This document shows, piece by piece, positions 7,963 to 16,682 of a DNA stretch of 64,000 nucleotides. This stretch comes from Clostridiales bacterium (GTDB lineage: Bacteria > Bacillota > Clostridia > Oscillospirales > Oscillospiraceae): the NCBI GenBank assembly GCA_019418025.1, contig DYCR01000001.1:1-64000 (forward strand), given 5' to 3'. The notes beneath the pieces were generated by a model, which was not told the origin of the DNA, did no database searches, and saw only the letters and a program-made list of their open reading frames with translations. A program made the translations under genes and the position numbers. Numbering within the stretch: the first letter of the stretch is position 1; every line of letters starts with the position of its first letter.

Positions 7963-8856
7963 TCAGCAGTAGGTCTTATCCAGTTTTTTCAGATCGGAGT
8001 AGCTGTCGATCTCGATGATATCCTCCATGGTGCAGTCCCGAACCTCCACCTGATAGTGCTTCTGGCAGTAGCGCAGGGAAACCTCGTCCCAGTATCGCTC
8101 CTTGCCGCCGGGCATGTCATACACGGTCTTGATATCCTCATACAGCTTTGCGCCATCCTCTGCGTTCCAGTAGGAGATGCCGAACATGTGGTGGCAGTCG
8201 GTGCCGCCCACCATGACCTTGGTGATGACGCGGTTTTTGGTTTCAAAGCACCAGTCATCGGTCTTTGCCACCGGCACACCCAGATAGTTGGAGGTGTACT
8301 GATATTTCTGGATCAGCTCCGGATTGTACAGCACCAGATCCGCCTCCAGAACATAGGCATTTTGCAGCAGGTGGCGGACGCACATGGCAGAGGAAATGTT
8401 GTTTGCTTCATTATAAAGGGGATTTTCGATAAAGCGGATGTTGGGGTACTTGTACAGCAGCTGATCGAACTGCTCCCCCAGATAGCCCCGAACCAGATAG
8501 ATCTCCTCGATGCCCACCGCCGTCACCGCATCAAGCAGCGTGTCGATCATCCGCTTGCCGTTGACACGGACCAAGGGCTTGGGGGTGTTCAGGGTGATGG
8601 GGACCAGACGGGAGCCGAAGCCCGCGGCAATAAACACCGCACGTCTGACCCGATAAGGCTCCAGAGCGGCAAGCCCCTTTTCCGTCAATGCGCCGTTTTC
8701 CACCAGTCCCTGCTCGATCAGGCTGGTGATGGTGCGGTTTACCGATCCCAGAGACATCTGGGTCATTTCCGACAGCTCCCGCTGGGTCAGCTCATGCTCC
8801 GTGCGCTCCATGCAGGTCAAAATATCGAATTGCTTCCGGGTTAACGTCATTTCCAT
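7963..8856 (-). CDS. Winged-helix domain fused to a LicC/PntC-type cytidylyltransferase
   Basis: A 297-residue protein. Residues about 1-70 are a MarR/LexA-like winged helix (LTRKQFDIL, SLGSVNRTITSLIEQGLVE). The rest is a nucleotidyltransferase: AVFIAAGFGSRLVPIT, PKPLVRVNGKRMID, LEADLVLY, then YWDEVSLRY and EIDSYSDLKKLD. That C-terminal pattern resembles LicC (CTP:phosphocholine cytidylyltransferase) and PntC (2-aminoethylphosphonate cytidylyltransferase). Start 8856 is preferred over an upstream ATG at 8901 because a TTGCAT-17-TATATA promoter (8883-8911) overlaps the longer frame. It heads the ABC importer operon, suggesting that the imported substrate is activated with CTP. No LicA kinase or LicD transferase gene is visible nearby. 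Confidence 0.82.
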   Translation of the reverse strand: MEMTLTRKQFDILTCMERTEHELTQRELSEMTQMSLGSVNRTITSLIEQGLVENGALTEKGLAALEPYRVRRAVFIAAGFGSRLVPITLNTPKPLVRVNGKRMIDTLLDAVTAVGIEEIYLVRGYLGEQFDQLLYKYPNIRFIENPLYNEANNISSAMCVRHLLQNAYVLEADLVLYNPELIQKYQYTSNYLGVPVAKTDDWCFETKNRVITKVMVGGTDCHHMFGISYWNAEDGAKLYEDIKTVYDMPGGKERYWDEVSLRYCQKHYQVEVRDCTMEDIIEIDSYSDLKKLDKTYC

Positions 8857-8882
8857 GATATCTTCTCTACTTTCTGTTATTC

Positions 8883-8911
8883 TATATATAGCTGCATCCA
8901 TTCAAATGCAA
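8883..8911 (-). promoter_or_regulatory. Promoter of the cytidylyltransferase-ABC importer operon
   Basis: On the minus strand, TTGCAT (8906-8911), 17-base spacer and TATATA (8883-8888), placing transcription start near 8876 and fixing the ATG at 8856 as the start. Confidence 0.65.
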
Positions 8912-9134
8912 GATCGATTCCGGCAGGTTCGGCAGTATTATGGAACAATTTTTCCCATTTTGCCGCCTTATGTGTTCAACTTTTAGGAGTTTAGCACAAT
9001 TTTGGAAACCTGTCAAGGCAACTGCCCGGGAAATGATCCGCATTTGTCCGCATTCCTTCGGTTTTTCTCCCCGGCAGCGGCGATCCGTTCCGCGGCATTT
9101 GAACATATTCCCCATCCCTTTCTGCCGCCCCGTC
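8912..9134. other. Divergent intergenic region without a gene
   Basis: Between the two divergent promoters there is no frame with a ribosome site and no clear RNA gene. A GCCCGGGAAAT motif at 9024-9034 is noted among the rejected items. Confidence 0.5.
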
Positions 9135-9163
9135 TTGACAGAACCCCCTCAGGCGGATAAACT
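9135..9163 (+). promoter_or_regulatory. Promoter of the DUF362-DUF89 operon
   Basis: TTGACA (9135-9140), 17-base spacer, TAAACT (9158-9163), 29 bases before the ATG at 9192. Confidence 0.75.
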
Positions 9164-9191
9164 AAAGATATCTATATCAGGAGGTATCCCC

Positions 9192-10295
9192 ATGGCATCC
9201 AAGGTTTATTTTACCGATTTTTGCACCAACACCGCTGAATCCCTGCCCCAGAAGCTGGCTCGTCTGGTTATGAGCGCAGGCCTCGACCGCATCGACTTTC
9301 AGGATAAGTTCGTCGCGATCAAGATCCACTTCGGCGAGCTGGGCAACCTGTCCTATATCCGCCCCAACTACGCCAAGGTCATCGTGGATCTTGTCAAGGA
9401 TCTGGGCGGCAAGCCCTTCCTCACCGACGCCAACACCATGTACGTCGGCACCAGAAAGAACGCACTGGATCATCTGGAAACGGCCTATCTCAACGGCTTT
9501 TCCCCCTTCTCCACCGGCTGTCACGTGATCATCGCCGACGGTCTGAAGGGCACCGATGACGTGGCCATCGAGGTCGAGGGCGCAGAGTACATCAAGTCCG
9601 CCAAGATCGGCCGAGCCGTGGCAGATGCCGATATCATCATTTCCCTGAACCACTTCAAGGGCCACGAATCCGCCGGCTTCGGCGGCGCACTGAAAAATCT
9701 GGGCATGGGCTGCGGCTCCAACGAGGGCAAGCGGGACATGCACTCGGCAGGCCGCCCACTGATCGATCGGGAAAAATGCGTTGCCTGCGGCGAATGTGCC
9801 AGAAACTGCGCCCATGACGGCCCCCAGATGAACGGCCCCGCCATGGAGATCAACTGGAGCAACTGCATGGGCTGCGGCCGCTGTGTGGACGTATGTCCCG
9901 TCAGCGCCATCTACTATGACGATCAGGAGGCGGTGAACGTCCTGAACTACAAAATGGCCGAGTACGCCAAGGCCGTGGTGCAGGGCAAGCCCAACTTCCA
10001 TATCAACATGGTTCAGGATGTCAGTCCCTACTGCGACTGCCACGGCAGCAACGACATCCCCATCGTCCCGGACGTGGGTATGTTCGCCTCCTTCGATCCG
10101 GTGGCCCTCGACCTCGCCTGCTGCGACGCAGTGAATGCCCAGCCCGTCATGCCCGGCTCCAAGCTTGCAAAGGCAAACCGTCCGGAGCTTGACAACCTGA
10201 CCGCTGACTTCCCCGCCACCAATTGGCGCACCCAGATCACCCACGGCAAGAAGATCGGTCTGGGTGAGGACAGCTACGAGCTGGTGCGCCTATGA
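9192..10295 (+). CDS. DUF362 protein with two [4Fe-4S] ferredoxin motifs
   Basis: A 367-residue cytoplasmic iron-sulfur protein. A DUF362 core (KIHFGELGNLSYIRP, LNHFKGHESAGFGGALKNLG) encloses a bacterial ferredoxin insert with CVACGECARNC and CMGCGRCVDVCP, which would bind two [4Fe-4S] clusters. The second half of the core resumes with PDVGMFASFDPVALDLACCD. Such proteins are frequent in anaerobic Clostridia and are presumed electron carriers, but no reaction is assigned. The start follows SD AGGAGGT; an upstream in-frame extension would overlap the promoter. Its stop codon overlaps the next gene's start (ATGA). Confidence 0.88.
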   Translation: MASKVYFTDFCTNTAESLPQKLARLVMSAGLDRIDFQDKFVAIKIHFGELGNLSYIRPNYAKVIVDLVKDLGGKPFLTDANTMYVGTRKNALDHLETAYLNGFSPFSTGCHVIIADGLKGTDDVAIEVEGAEYIKSAKIGRAVADADIIISLNHFKGHESAGFGGALKNLGMGCGSNEGKRDMHSAGRPLIDREKCVACGECARNCAHDGPQMNGPAMEINWSNCMGCGRCVDVCPVSAIYYDDQEAVNVLNYKMAEYAKAVVQGKPNFHINMVQDVSPYCDCHGSNDIPIVPDVGMFASFDPVALDLACCDAVNAQPVMPGSKLAKANRPELDNLTADFPATNWRTQITHGKKIGLGEDSYELVRL

Positions 10296-11164
10296 GGATC
10301 AACGCCGACTGCATCAAGTGCATCCTGAACCGGAACATCGAGACGGCCCGTCTCCTCGGCAGTGACGAGCAGGTGACGGATTTCATCATGGATCTGATGC
10401 GCCTGCTGACCGACAGCCCCCCGCAGGCAAGCTCCCCCTACCTTGCCCCTCAGATCTCCCGGCTTTATACCAAACACTTCGGGCTCGGTCAGGATCGCTA
10501 TGCCGAGGAAAAAGCCGTCTCCAACCGCTTCGTTCTGGAGCGCATGGAAAAGATCACCGCACTGGTGGAGGCTTCTCAGGACAGGCTCTATGCCGCCTTC
10601 CAGTTCGCCATTTTGGGCAACTACATCGACTTTTCCGCCTTGCAGGGAGAGCTGAGCTTTGACACACTGGACGGCATGCTGGAAAAGGCAAAGGAGTTCC
10701 ACGTGGATGCAGATGCCTTTGCCCGGCTGCGTGCAGACCTTTCAAGGGGGAAAAAGCTGCTCTACCTCACCGACAACGCAGGGGAGATCGGCTTTGACCG
10801 GATCTTCGCCGAGGAGATCCACCGCCAGTTCCCGGAGCTTGCCATCACGTTCTGCGTCCGAGGCGGCCCCACCCTGAACGATGCCACCCGGGAGGATGCA
10901 GCCCTTGTGGGCATCCCCTTCCCCGTCATCGACAATGGCAGCCTGATCCCCGGGACCGTGCTGTCTCAGGCAAGCAGTCAGCTGCTTGATGCCATTGCTC
11001 AGGCCGACGTAGTCATCGCCAAGGGGCAGGCCAATGCCGAGACCCTGATGGATACCGGCCACGGCTATAATGTCTACTATGCGTTTCTGGCAAAGTGCAT
11101 CCGCTTTACTCAGCGGTTCCACGTGCCAAAGCTGACCCCCGTGCTGATCCACGAGGAGAATTGA
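10292..11164 (+). CDS. DUF89 (ARMT1-like) metal-dependent phosphatase family protein
   Basis: A 290-residue DUF89 protein. Members are metal-dependent damage-control phosphatases acting on phosphorylated metabolites. An N-terminal CIKC motif (residues 8-11), the DNAGEIGFDRIF block and the GQANAETL segment are characteristic of the prokaryotic subgroup. The substrate is unknown. It overlaps the DUF362 gene by four bases, so the two products are probably functionally linked. Confidence 0.85.
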   Translation: MRINADCIKCILNRNIETARLLGSDEQVTDFIMDLMRLLTDSPPQASSPYLAPQISRLYTKHFGLGQDRYAEEKAVSNRFVLERMEKITALVEASQDRLYAAFQFAILGNYIDFSALQGELSFDTLDGMLEKAKEFHVDADAFARLRADLSRGKKLLYLTDNAGEIGFDRIFAEEIHRQFPELAITFCVRGGPTLNDATREDAALVGIPFPVIDNGSLIPGTVLSQASSQLLDAIAQADVVIAKGQANAETLMDTGHGYNVYYAFLAKCIRFTQRFHVPKLTPVLIHEEN

Positions 11165-11170
11165 CCTTTC

Positions 11171-11203
11171 AAAAGGGTGCTGTCGCCGAGGCAGCACCCT
11201 TTT
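11171..11203 (+). terminator. Terminator of the DUF362-DUF89 operon
   Basis: GGGTGCTG/CAGCACCC stem followed by TTTT, six bases after the DUF89 stop. Confidence 0.85.
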
Positions 11204-11248
11204 AACCTTTAAAAAGTTGGATTTTCTTAGAAATATTCAACAAAATCC

Positions 11249-11277
11249 TTGCAATCATTCTGTGTATATGATATATT
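11249..11277 (+). promoter_or_regulatory. Promoter of typA
   Basis: TTGCAA (11249-11254), 17-base spacer, TATATT (11272-11277); leader of about 45 bases with SD AAAAGGAGA. Confidence 0.6.
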
Positions 11278-11330
11278 TGGAAGTTGCAAGAGTATTTTAA
11301 CTAATTTACGTCGAAAAGGAGACGTTTCCT

Positions 11331-13160
11331 ATGCCAAAACAGGAAAATATTCGTAATATTGCCATCATCGCCCACGTTGACCACGGCAAGACCACCCTGG
11401 TCGATGAAATGCTGAAGCAGGGCGGTATTTATCGTGAAAATCAGGCCACCGTTGACCGTGTCATGGACTCCGGCGATCTGGAGCGTGAGCGTGGTATCAC
11501 CATCCTCGCAAAAAACACCTCCATCTACTATAAGGATATCAAGATCAATGTGGTTGACACCCCGGGCCACGCCGACTTCGGTGGCGAGGTGGAGCGCATC
11601 CTGAAGATGGTCAACGGCGTTATCCTTCTGGTTGACGCTGCCGAGGGCCCCATGCCCCAGACCCGCTTCGTTCTGCAGAAGGCTCTGGAGTTGGGACACA
11701 AGGTCATCGTTGCCGTCAACAAGGTGGACAAGCCCGATGCCCGCATCCACGAGGTCATGGACGAGGTGCTGGAGCTGCTGCTGGAGCTTGACGCTACCGA
11801 CGAGCAGTTCAACTCCCCCCCGGTTTTCTGCTCCGGCAGACAGGGCACCGCCAGTTACGGTCCCGACGAAATGGGCACGGACCTTGTCCCCCTGTTCGAG
11901 ACCATCGTCAACTACATCCCCTCTCCCAAGGGCAACGAGGACGAGCCTCTGCAAATGCTGGTCAGCTCCATCGACTACAACGAGTATGTGGGCCGTATCG
12001 CCGTGGGCCGCATCGAGCGGGGCACCATCAAGGTCAATCAGGAAGTCATGATCTGTGACTACCACAACCCCGAGATCCGCCAGAAGAGCAAGGTCGTCGC
12101 CCTCTACGAGTACGACGGTCTGGGCAAATCTCCCATCCAGTCTGCCGGCGCCGGCGAGATCGTCGCCCTGTCCGGCATTGCCGACATCACCATCGGCCGC
12201 ACCATCTGCGCCCCCGAGGCGGTGGAGCCCCTGCCCTTTGTGAAGATCTCCGACCCCACCATCGAAATGACCTTTGCCGTCAACGATTCCCCCTTCGCCG
12301 GCAAGGAGGGCAAGTTCGTCACCTCCCGCAACCTGCGTGACCGTCTGGACAAGGAGCTGATGAAGGACGTTTCCCTCCGGGTCACCGAGCAGGGCTCCGA
12401 CTCCTTCAACGTGGCAGGCCGAGGCGAGATGCACCTGTCCATCCTGATGGAGACCATGCGTCGTGAGGGCTATGAGTTCTCCGTCTCCACCCCCAGAGTG
12501 CTGACCAAGGAGATCGACGGCAAGCTGTGCGAGCCCATCGAGCGCATGGTCGCCGACGTTCCCGAGGAGTGCATGGGTGCCGTCATCGAGAAGATGGGCC
12601 GCCGCAAGGGCGATCTGCTGGGCATGACCCCCGTGGGCAACCGCTACCGTCTGGAGTTTTTGGTCCCCTCCCGTGGTCTTTTCGGCTACCGCAACGAATT
12701 TCTGACCGACACCCGGGGCGAGGGCATCATGAGCTCCGTTCTGGACAGCTACGCCCCCATGAAGGGCGAGATCGAGCGCCGTCTGGTGGGCAGCCTGATT
12801 TCCTTTGAAACCGGCGAGTCCAGCTCCTACGGCCTGTTCAACGCACAGGAGCGCGGCAGCATGTTCATCGGGCCGGGCGTACCCGTTTATGCGGGCATGG
12901 TCGTGGGCATTTGCAGCCGGAACGAGGATATGACCGTCAACGTCTGCAAAAAGAAGCAGCTGACCAACATGCGTGCCTCCGGCTCTGACGAGGCCCTGCG
13001 TCTGGTCTCCCCCAGAAACTACTCTCTGGAGCAGTGTCTTGAGTTCCTTGCAGACGACGAGCTGCTGGAATGCACCCCCAAGAGCCTGCGTATCCGCAAG
13101 CGGGAGCTGGATCACGGTCTGCGTATGCGCCAGACCATGAAAAAGCGCGCCAAGGATTAA
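11331..13160 (+). CDS. typA: Translational GTPase TypA/BipA
   Basis: A 609-residue ribosome-binding GTPase, full length for the family. G1 AHVDHGKTTL, G2-region RERGITI, G3 DTPGHADF, G4 NKVDKP and G5 region are intact, followed by EF-G-like domains III and V (RGEMHLSILMETMRREGYEF) and the TypA-specific C-terminal domain (RGSMFIGPGVPVYAGMVVG). TypA aids 50S assembly and translation under stress in other bacteria. It is a single-gene transcription unit with its own promoter and terminator. Confidence 0.97.
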   Translation: MPKQENIRNIAIIAHVDHGKTTLVDEMLKQGGIYRENQATVDRVMDSGDLERERGITILAKNTSIYYKDIKINVVDTPGHADFGGEVERILKMVNGVILLVDAAEGPMPQTRFVLQKALELGHKVIVAVNKVDKPDARIHEVMDEVLELLLELDATDEQFNSPPVFCSGRQGTASYGPDEMGTDLVPLFETIVNYIPSPKGNEDEPLQMLVSSIDYNEYVGRIAVGRIERGTIKVNQEVMICDYHNPEIRQKSKVVALYEYDGLGKSPIQSAGAGEIVALSGIADITIGRTICAPEAVEPLPFVKISDPTIEMTFAVNDSPFAGKEGKFVTSRNLRDRLDKELMKDVSLRVTEQGSDSFNVAGRGEMHLSILMETMRREGYEFSVSTPRVLTKEIDGKLCEPIERMVADVPEECMGAVIEKMGRRKGDLLGMTPVGNRYRLEFLVPSRGLFGYRNEFLTDTRGEGIMSSVLDSYAPMKGEIERRLVGSLISFETGESSSYGLFNAQERGSMFIGPGVPVYAGMVVGICSRNEDMTVNVCKKKQLTNMRASGSDEALRLVSPRNYSLEQCLEFLADDELLECTPKSLRIRKRELDHGLRMRQTMKKRAKD

Positions 13161-13176
13161 TTTCACACCCCCTCAG

Positions 13177-13205
13177 GCGGGCTTCCATTCGGAAGCCCGC
13201 TTTTT
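13177..13205 (+). terminator. Terminator of typA
   Basis: GCGGGCTTCC/GGAAGCCCGC with an ATTC loop and TTTTT tail. Confidence 0.9.
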
Positions 13206-13254
13206 GCATATCCCGCCCCTTTCTGGTCATACTACCAAGGAAAGGGGTGGCCTT

Positions 13255-13941
13255 ATGATTTTTCGGACGATCCTGTTTTATCTGGTGCTGATCATTCAGA
13301 TCCGCATCATGGGCAAGCGGCAGCTGAGCCAGATGGAGCCCACCGAGTTCGTTGTGGCGATTTTGATTGCAAATCTTGCGTCGATCCCACTGGAAGAGCC
13401 GGAGCATTCGGTCTGGTCGGGGCTGCTGCCCATGATGATCATACTGATCGCCGGACGTTTTCTCAGCTGGATCAGCTTAAAAAACATCCGAATCCGCCGG
13501 CTTTTGTGCGGAAAACCTGTGATTTTAATTGAAAACGGTCACCTCCTGCGGAAAAATCTTCAGCGTACCCGCATCACCCTTGACGAGCTTTCCGCCCAGC
13601 TGCGGGTGCAGGGCATTCTGGAGATCGAAACGGTGCAGTATGCAATTCTGGAAACCAACGGGGCCATGACCGTGTTCCCCTTCCCCCAGTTCCGTCCGGC
13701 CTCCGCCGCCGATGCCGGTGTGGAGGCAAGCCGGCAGGAGCTGCCCTACACCATCGTCTCCGACGGGCAGATTTTATCGGACAATCTGGCCCTTCTGGGC
13801 AAAGACCTCCACTGGCTTCAGGACTTTTTGTCAGGCAAACGCTGCCCCTGCTCCGATGTTTTGCTGCTGACCGTGACCCCCCACGGAAAAACCAACCTGA
13901 TTCGCCGGGATATCCCCCCTTGTGACAGCGTGAATCACTAG
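13255..13941 (+). CDS. DUF421 family membrane protein (YetF/YrbG-like)
   Basis: A 228-residue protein with hydrophobic N-terminal segments (IFRTILFYLVLIIQIRIMGK) and a soluble DUF421 domain. MGKRQLSQMEPTEFVVAILIAN is the hallmark of the family, and KPVILIENGHLLRKNLQRTRITLDEL is its soluble signature. In spore-formers relatives (SpoVA-associated YetF-type proteins) have been linked to spore membranes or germination, but the role here is open. ATG 13255 follows SD AAAGGGGTG; an upstream in-frame ATG lacks one. The next gene, spoIIE, is convergent. Confidence 0.85.
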   Translation: MIFRTILFYLVLIIQIRIMGKRQLSQMEPTEFVVAILIANLASIPLEEPEHSVWSGLLPMMIILIAGRFLSWISLKNIRIRRLLCGKPVILIENGHLLRKNLQRTRITLDELSAQLRVQGILEIETVQYAILETNGAMTVFPFPQFRPASAADAGVEASRQELPYTIVSDGQILSDNLALLGKDLHWLQDFLSGKRCPCSDVLLLTVTPHGKTNLIRRDIPPCDSVNH

Positions 13942-14010
13942 ATTTTGTGTGAAATCTTCAAATTCTTATCCCACATCTAGTGTTTCGACAAATTTTTTTC
14001 GGTTCGTGTG

Positions 14011-15936
14011 TTATTGTGTAGACAAGCCGGATGGCTTTAGTCTGACAACCACTGCTGTTGCATCATCCCCGCCGTCTGAACCCCCCTCCAGAATACTTGC
14101 CGCCATTTCCCCCGGCGACAGCTGCCGGGGCTCCCATCGGCTGCGCAGCAGAATTTCCTCTCCGGCGCCATCGCTGAGTAAAATCAGCACCTCTCCCCCG
14201 CTTAGGGACAGCCGATCCACCGTTTCCCTCTGGCGCTGTGACAAGCCAGGCGGCGGCCCGGCTGTCCCGATTTTTCGCAATTGACCCCTGCTCAGCACAT
14301 AAGACGGGGCCGCCCCCCATTTATACAGCTCCGCCTTGCCTGTATCCAGCTGGATCTGCAGCAGATCCACTGTGGTACAGGCTCCTTTTTCCCTCAGGAC
14401 CGCCATGGAGTTGAGGCTGCGCAGAGCATACTCCGCCGGAAACCCCAGTGTCAGCATCTGCCGCAGAAATTCCGATGCCTCCTGACTTTCGCTCCTTGCC
14501 GCCGCTCCCGTGCCCATGCCGTCGCACAGCAGGACAAAATACCGATTCCCCGTCCCTGCAAACCAGATGCACAGATCCCCGTTTACCTCCTCCTTTGCGT
14601 TGCTGCTCATGCCCACATCCGGCTGGAAGCGGGCAGGGCGAAAGGGCCTTGCCTCCGCCAATTCGTCAGAAAGCTCCTGTAAATACAGGGATATGTAGCC
14701 ATATTGTTCCCGAAGCGCCGTCCGATATCCGGCAAGGCGGCTGCGGTCTGCCTTCATCCTGCGCAGCTGCTCCTGTCCCCGATGCAGCTCATGCAGCAGC
14801 CTCGACTGCTTCCGGCAGCCTTTGGGCAGATCCGCCGCCGACAGTCCCGGCTGCTCCAGTATTCCCGGGGGCAGCTCCGGCACCGCCGAGCGGCCCTTGC
14901 ACTGCCTGCGCTCGGGGCAGCTGTCGCAGGCCGCATCCGCCGCCCGCAGCAGCACACCGCCGCAGTCCATAGCAGGCTCGCATATCAGCAGGCTCTCCTC
15001 CATTTTCCCGAAAATCATGGCCATTTGCTCCAGACGCACCTGTGCCACCGCCGTCTCCCCCCGACGGTGGGCAATGCGCTGCTTTCCACCCATCCCCGGC
15101 AGGACCCATCCGAGCATGCCCCCCAGTACCAGTCCCGGCAGGGGCAGCATGTCCCAGTGATTGGTCAGGATCGCCATGGGCAGAAACCCCAGTGCCGGAC
15201 AAAGGGCGCTCATCCATCGGCTTTTCTGAGGGATCAGCCGCAGGCAGAACCCCAGACACATGGCCCCCGTCATGGAAATGGAGGTGATCTGCGCTAGATC
15301 CAGAGCCAGTCCCGAAAGCACCGCCGCCGGAAAGCCTCCCGTTGCCCCCAGATATCCTGCGGCGATATACCCAAGGCCCAGAAACCTTATGGGCATCACC
15401 TGAGCCAGTGCCAGCACCATCAGCGCCTGACCGAGCCAGTCGGCGGCGGTCCCGTGGCATTGGCGGCAGGCCTGAAACACCGCCGCAGACCCAACCGCCG
15501 AGGCAATGCGCAGCAGGTGGGCCGGAATGGGGGTGATGTCGTGAAACCGGAGCTGAAACACCACCCCAACCGCTGCCACGATCAGCGCCGCCAGAGACGG
15601 GATCAGCAGCCTCTGCCTCTGGCAGATCTCCCGATCCGCCGCAAAGCTCCCCACCAGAAGCCCCCCGATGAGCCACGCAAGCCCCTGCACCGCCTGGGCG
15701 CCCCAGAAGGTCAGATACCCTGCGCATCCCCCCAGTGCAATGGCAATCCCGGGCCACCCGCTGCCCACCGCACAGCAAAATCCCATGACAATGGGTTGAA
15801 AGTCCCGATTCAGTGCCGCCGCCGACAGGAAAAACCCCGTCAATGCATATCCTGCTAGCTGCACCGCGGCAGTATTTTGGTTCAGCCGCACCAGAAACCG
15901 TTTTCCCTGCTGCAATGTCATCAAGCTACCCATCAT
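14011..15936 (-). CDS. spoIIE: Stage II sporulation protein E (SpoIIE), PP2C-type serine phosphatase
   Basis: A roughly 641-residue protein with about eight to ten N-terminal membrane helices (residues about 20-300), a linker with a cysteine cluster (CDSCPERRQC), and a C-terminal PP2C phosphatase domain: LLCDGMGTGAAA, GACTTVDLLQI, ILLSDGAGEE and GGDDATAVVVRL, with the metal-binding aspartates present. SpoIIE dephosphorylates SpoIIAA to activate sigma-F in the forespore and acts at the asymmetric septum. It is shorter than the Bacillus protein of about 827 residues. The start is uncertain: ATG 15936 or 15921; an upstream frame to 15981 has no clear ribosome site. Confidence 0.88.
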   Translation of the reverse strand: MMGSLMTLQQGKRFLVRLNQNTAAVQLAGYALTGFFLSAAALNRDFQPIVMGFCCAVGSGWPGIAIALGGCAGYLTFWGAQAVQGLAWLIGGLLVGSFAADREICQRQRLLIPSLAALIVAAVGVVFQLRFHDITPIPAHLLRIASAVGSAAVFQACRQCHGTAADWLGQALMVLALAQVMPIRFLGLGYIAAGYLGATGGFPAAVLSGLALDLAQITSISMTGAMCLGFCLRLIPQKSRWMSALCPALGFLPMAILTNHWDMLPLPGLVLGGMLGWVLPGMGGKQRIAHRRGETAVAQVRLEQMAMIFGKMEESLLICEPAMDCGGVLLRAADAACDSCPERRQCKGRSAVPELPPGILEQPGLSAADLPKGCRKQSRLLHELHRGQEQLRRMKADRSRLAGYRTALREQYGYISLYLQELSDELAEARPFRPARFQPDVGMSSNAKEEVNGDLCIWFAGTGNRYFVLLCDGMGTGAAARSESQEASEFLRQMLTLGFPAEYALRSLNSMAVLREKGACTTVDLLQIQLDTGKAELYKWGAAPSYVLSRGQLRKIGTAGPPPGLSQRQRETVDRLSLSGGEVLILLSDGAGEEILLRSRWEPRQLSPGEMAASILEGGSDGGDDATAVVVRLKPSGLSTQ

Positions 15937-15994
15937 TTGTACATCACTGCCTTTCCCATATGTGTAGACAAATCCTATCACGGTGAAAAAGATA

Positions 15995-16018
15995 ATGCTG
16001 TCGGAACAAAGACAGCAT
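15995..16018. promoter_or_regulatory. Inverted repeat between divergent spoIIE and CYTH genes
   Basis: ATGCTGTC, eight-base loop, GACAGCAT: a perfect 8-bp dyad without a T-run, located just upstream of the CYTH promoter. Operator or small hairpin; function unknown. Confidence 0.45.
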
Positions 16019-16027
16019 GAAATATTC

Positions 16028-16056
16028 TTGCTTCACACCGAAAAGACGTGTATAAT
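16028..16056 (+). promoter_or_regulatory. Promoter of the CYTH-exonuclease-cutC cluster
   Basis: TTGCTT (16028-16033), 17-base spacer, perfect TATAAT (16051-16056), 32 bases before the ATG at 16089. Confidence 0.75.
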
Positions 16057-16088
16057 GAACCCAAATGAGAAAGAACGGAGGCAGACGA

Positions 16089-16682
16089 ATGGCCACAGAA
16101 TTTGAATTAAAATATCTAGCCACCCCAGAAGCTGTCAAACAGATCGATTCTGCATACCCCGGGGGAACGATCATCCCCATGACCACCGTGTACTACGATA
16201 CCCGTGATCGGGCCCTTGCTGACAGGAAGTGGACCCTGCGCCATCGGCAGGAGGGGCAGACCCATGTCTGCACCCTGAAAACCCCGGGCGCCGACGGGAT
16301 GTCCTGCGGGGAATGGGAGTGCGAATGTGACGATATCCTGCTTGCCCTGCCCACACTGGCAGAGGCATCCGGCCTTCAAGAGCTGACAGACCTGACCCGT
16401 TCGGGGCTGACGGTCACCTGCGGCGCCCAATTTCAGCGGACCGCCATCCACGTGACCCTCGGCAGCACCACCGCAGAGATCGCTCTGGATCAGGGTGTCC
16501 TCATCAACGGCAGCCGGACCGCCCCCCTGTGCGAGTGCGAGGTGGAGCTGAAATCCGGCAGTCCCGAGGATGTTGTGTCCTTTGCTCAGAAGCTCTCTGA
16601 GACCTATCGGCTCCCTCGGGAGACGCGCAGTAAATTTGCCCGGGCAAATGCTCTGGGACAGGAGGTTGCCCATGGCTCTTGA
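16089..16682 (+). CDS. CYTH domain protein (triphosphate tunnel metalloenzyme family)
   Basis: A 197-residue protein starting with the CYTH signature E-x-E-x-K (residues 4-8 region, EFELKYLA). Other basic and acidic tunnel residues follow: TVYYDTRDRALADRKWTLRHR, HVCTLKTPG, CECEVELKSG and ETRSKFARA. Members hydrolyse triphosphates or make cyclic nucleotides (adenylate cyclase class IV, thiamine triphosphatase, inorganic triphosphatase); which applies here is not readable. SD GGAGGC precedes ATG 16089. The gene overlaps the downstream exonuclease gene by 11 bases. Confidence 0.88.
   Translation: MATEFELKYLATPEAVKQIDSAYPGGTIIPMTTVYYDTRDRALADRKWTLRHRQEGQTHVCTLKTPGADGMSCGEWECECDDILLALPTLAEASGLQELTDLTRSGLTVTCGAQFQRTAIHVTLGSTTAEIALDQGVLINGSRTAPLCECEVELKSGSPEDVVSFAQKLSETYRLPRETRSKFARANALGQEVAHGS

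Noticed and set aside
9021..9034. ACTGCCCGGGAAAT resembling the Noc binding site
   Set aside because: Two mismatches from the Bacillus consensus. A closer match (ATTTCCCGGGGAAT at 55738-55751) lies inside the rluD coding region, so both may be chance in GC-rich DNA.
11301..13166. Long open frame antisense to typA (about 620 codons)
   Set aside because: It mirrors the GC-rich third codon positions of typA, has no ribosome site and encodes a low-complexity protein. Similar antisense frames at 28423-30477, 7003-8844, 22011-24140 and 44199-46538 were rejected for the same reason.
13981..13991. TTCGACA, a reverse Spo0A box near spoIIE
   Set aside because: It lies after the 3' ends of two convergent genes and not in a promoter; a seven-base match is likely by chance.
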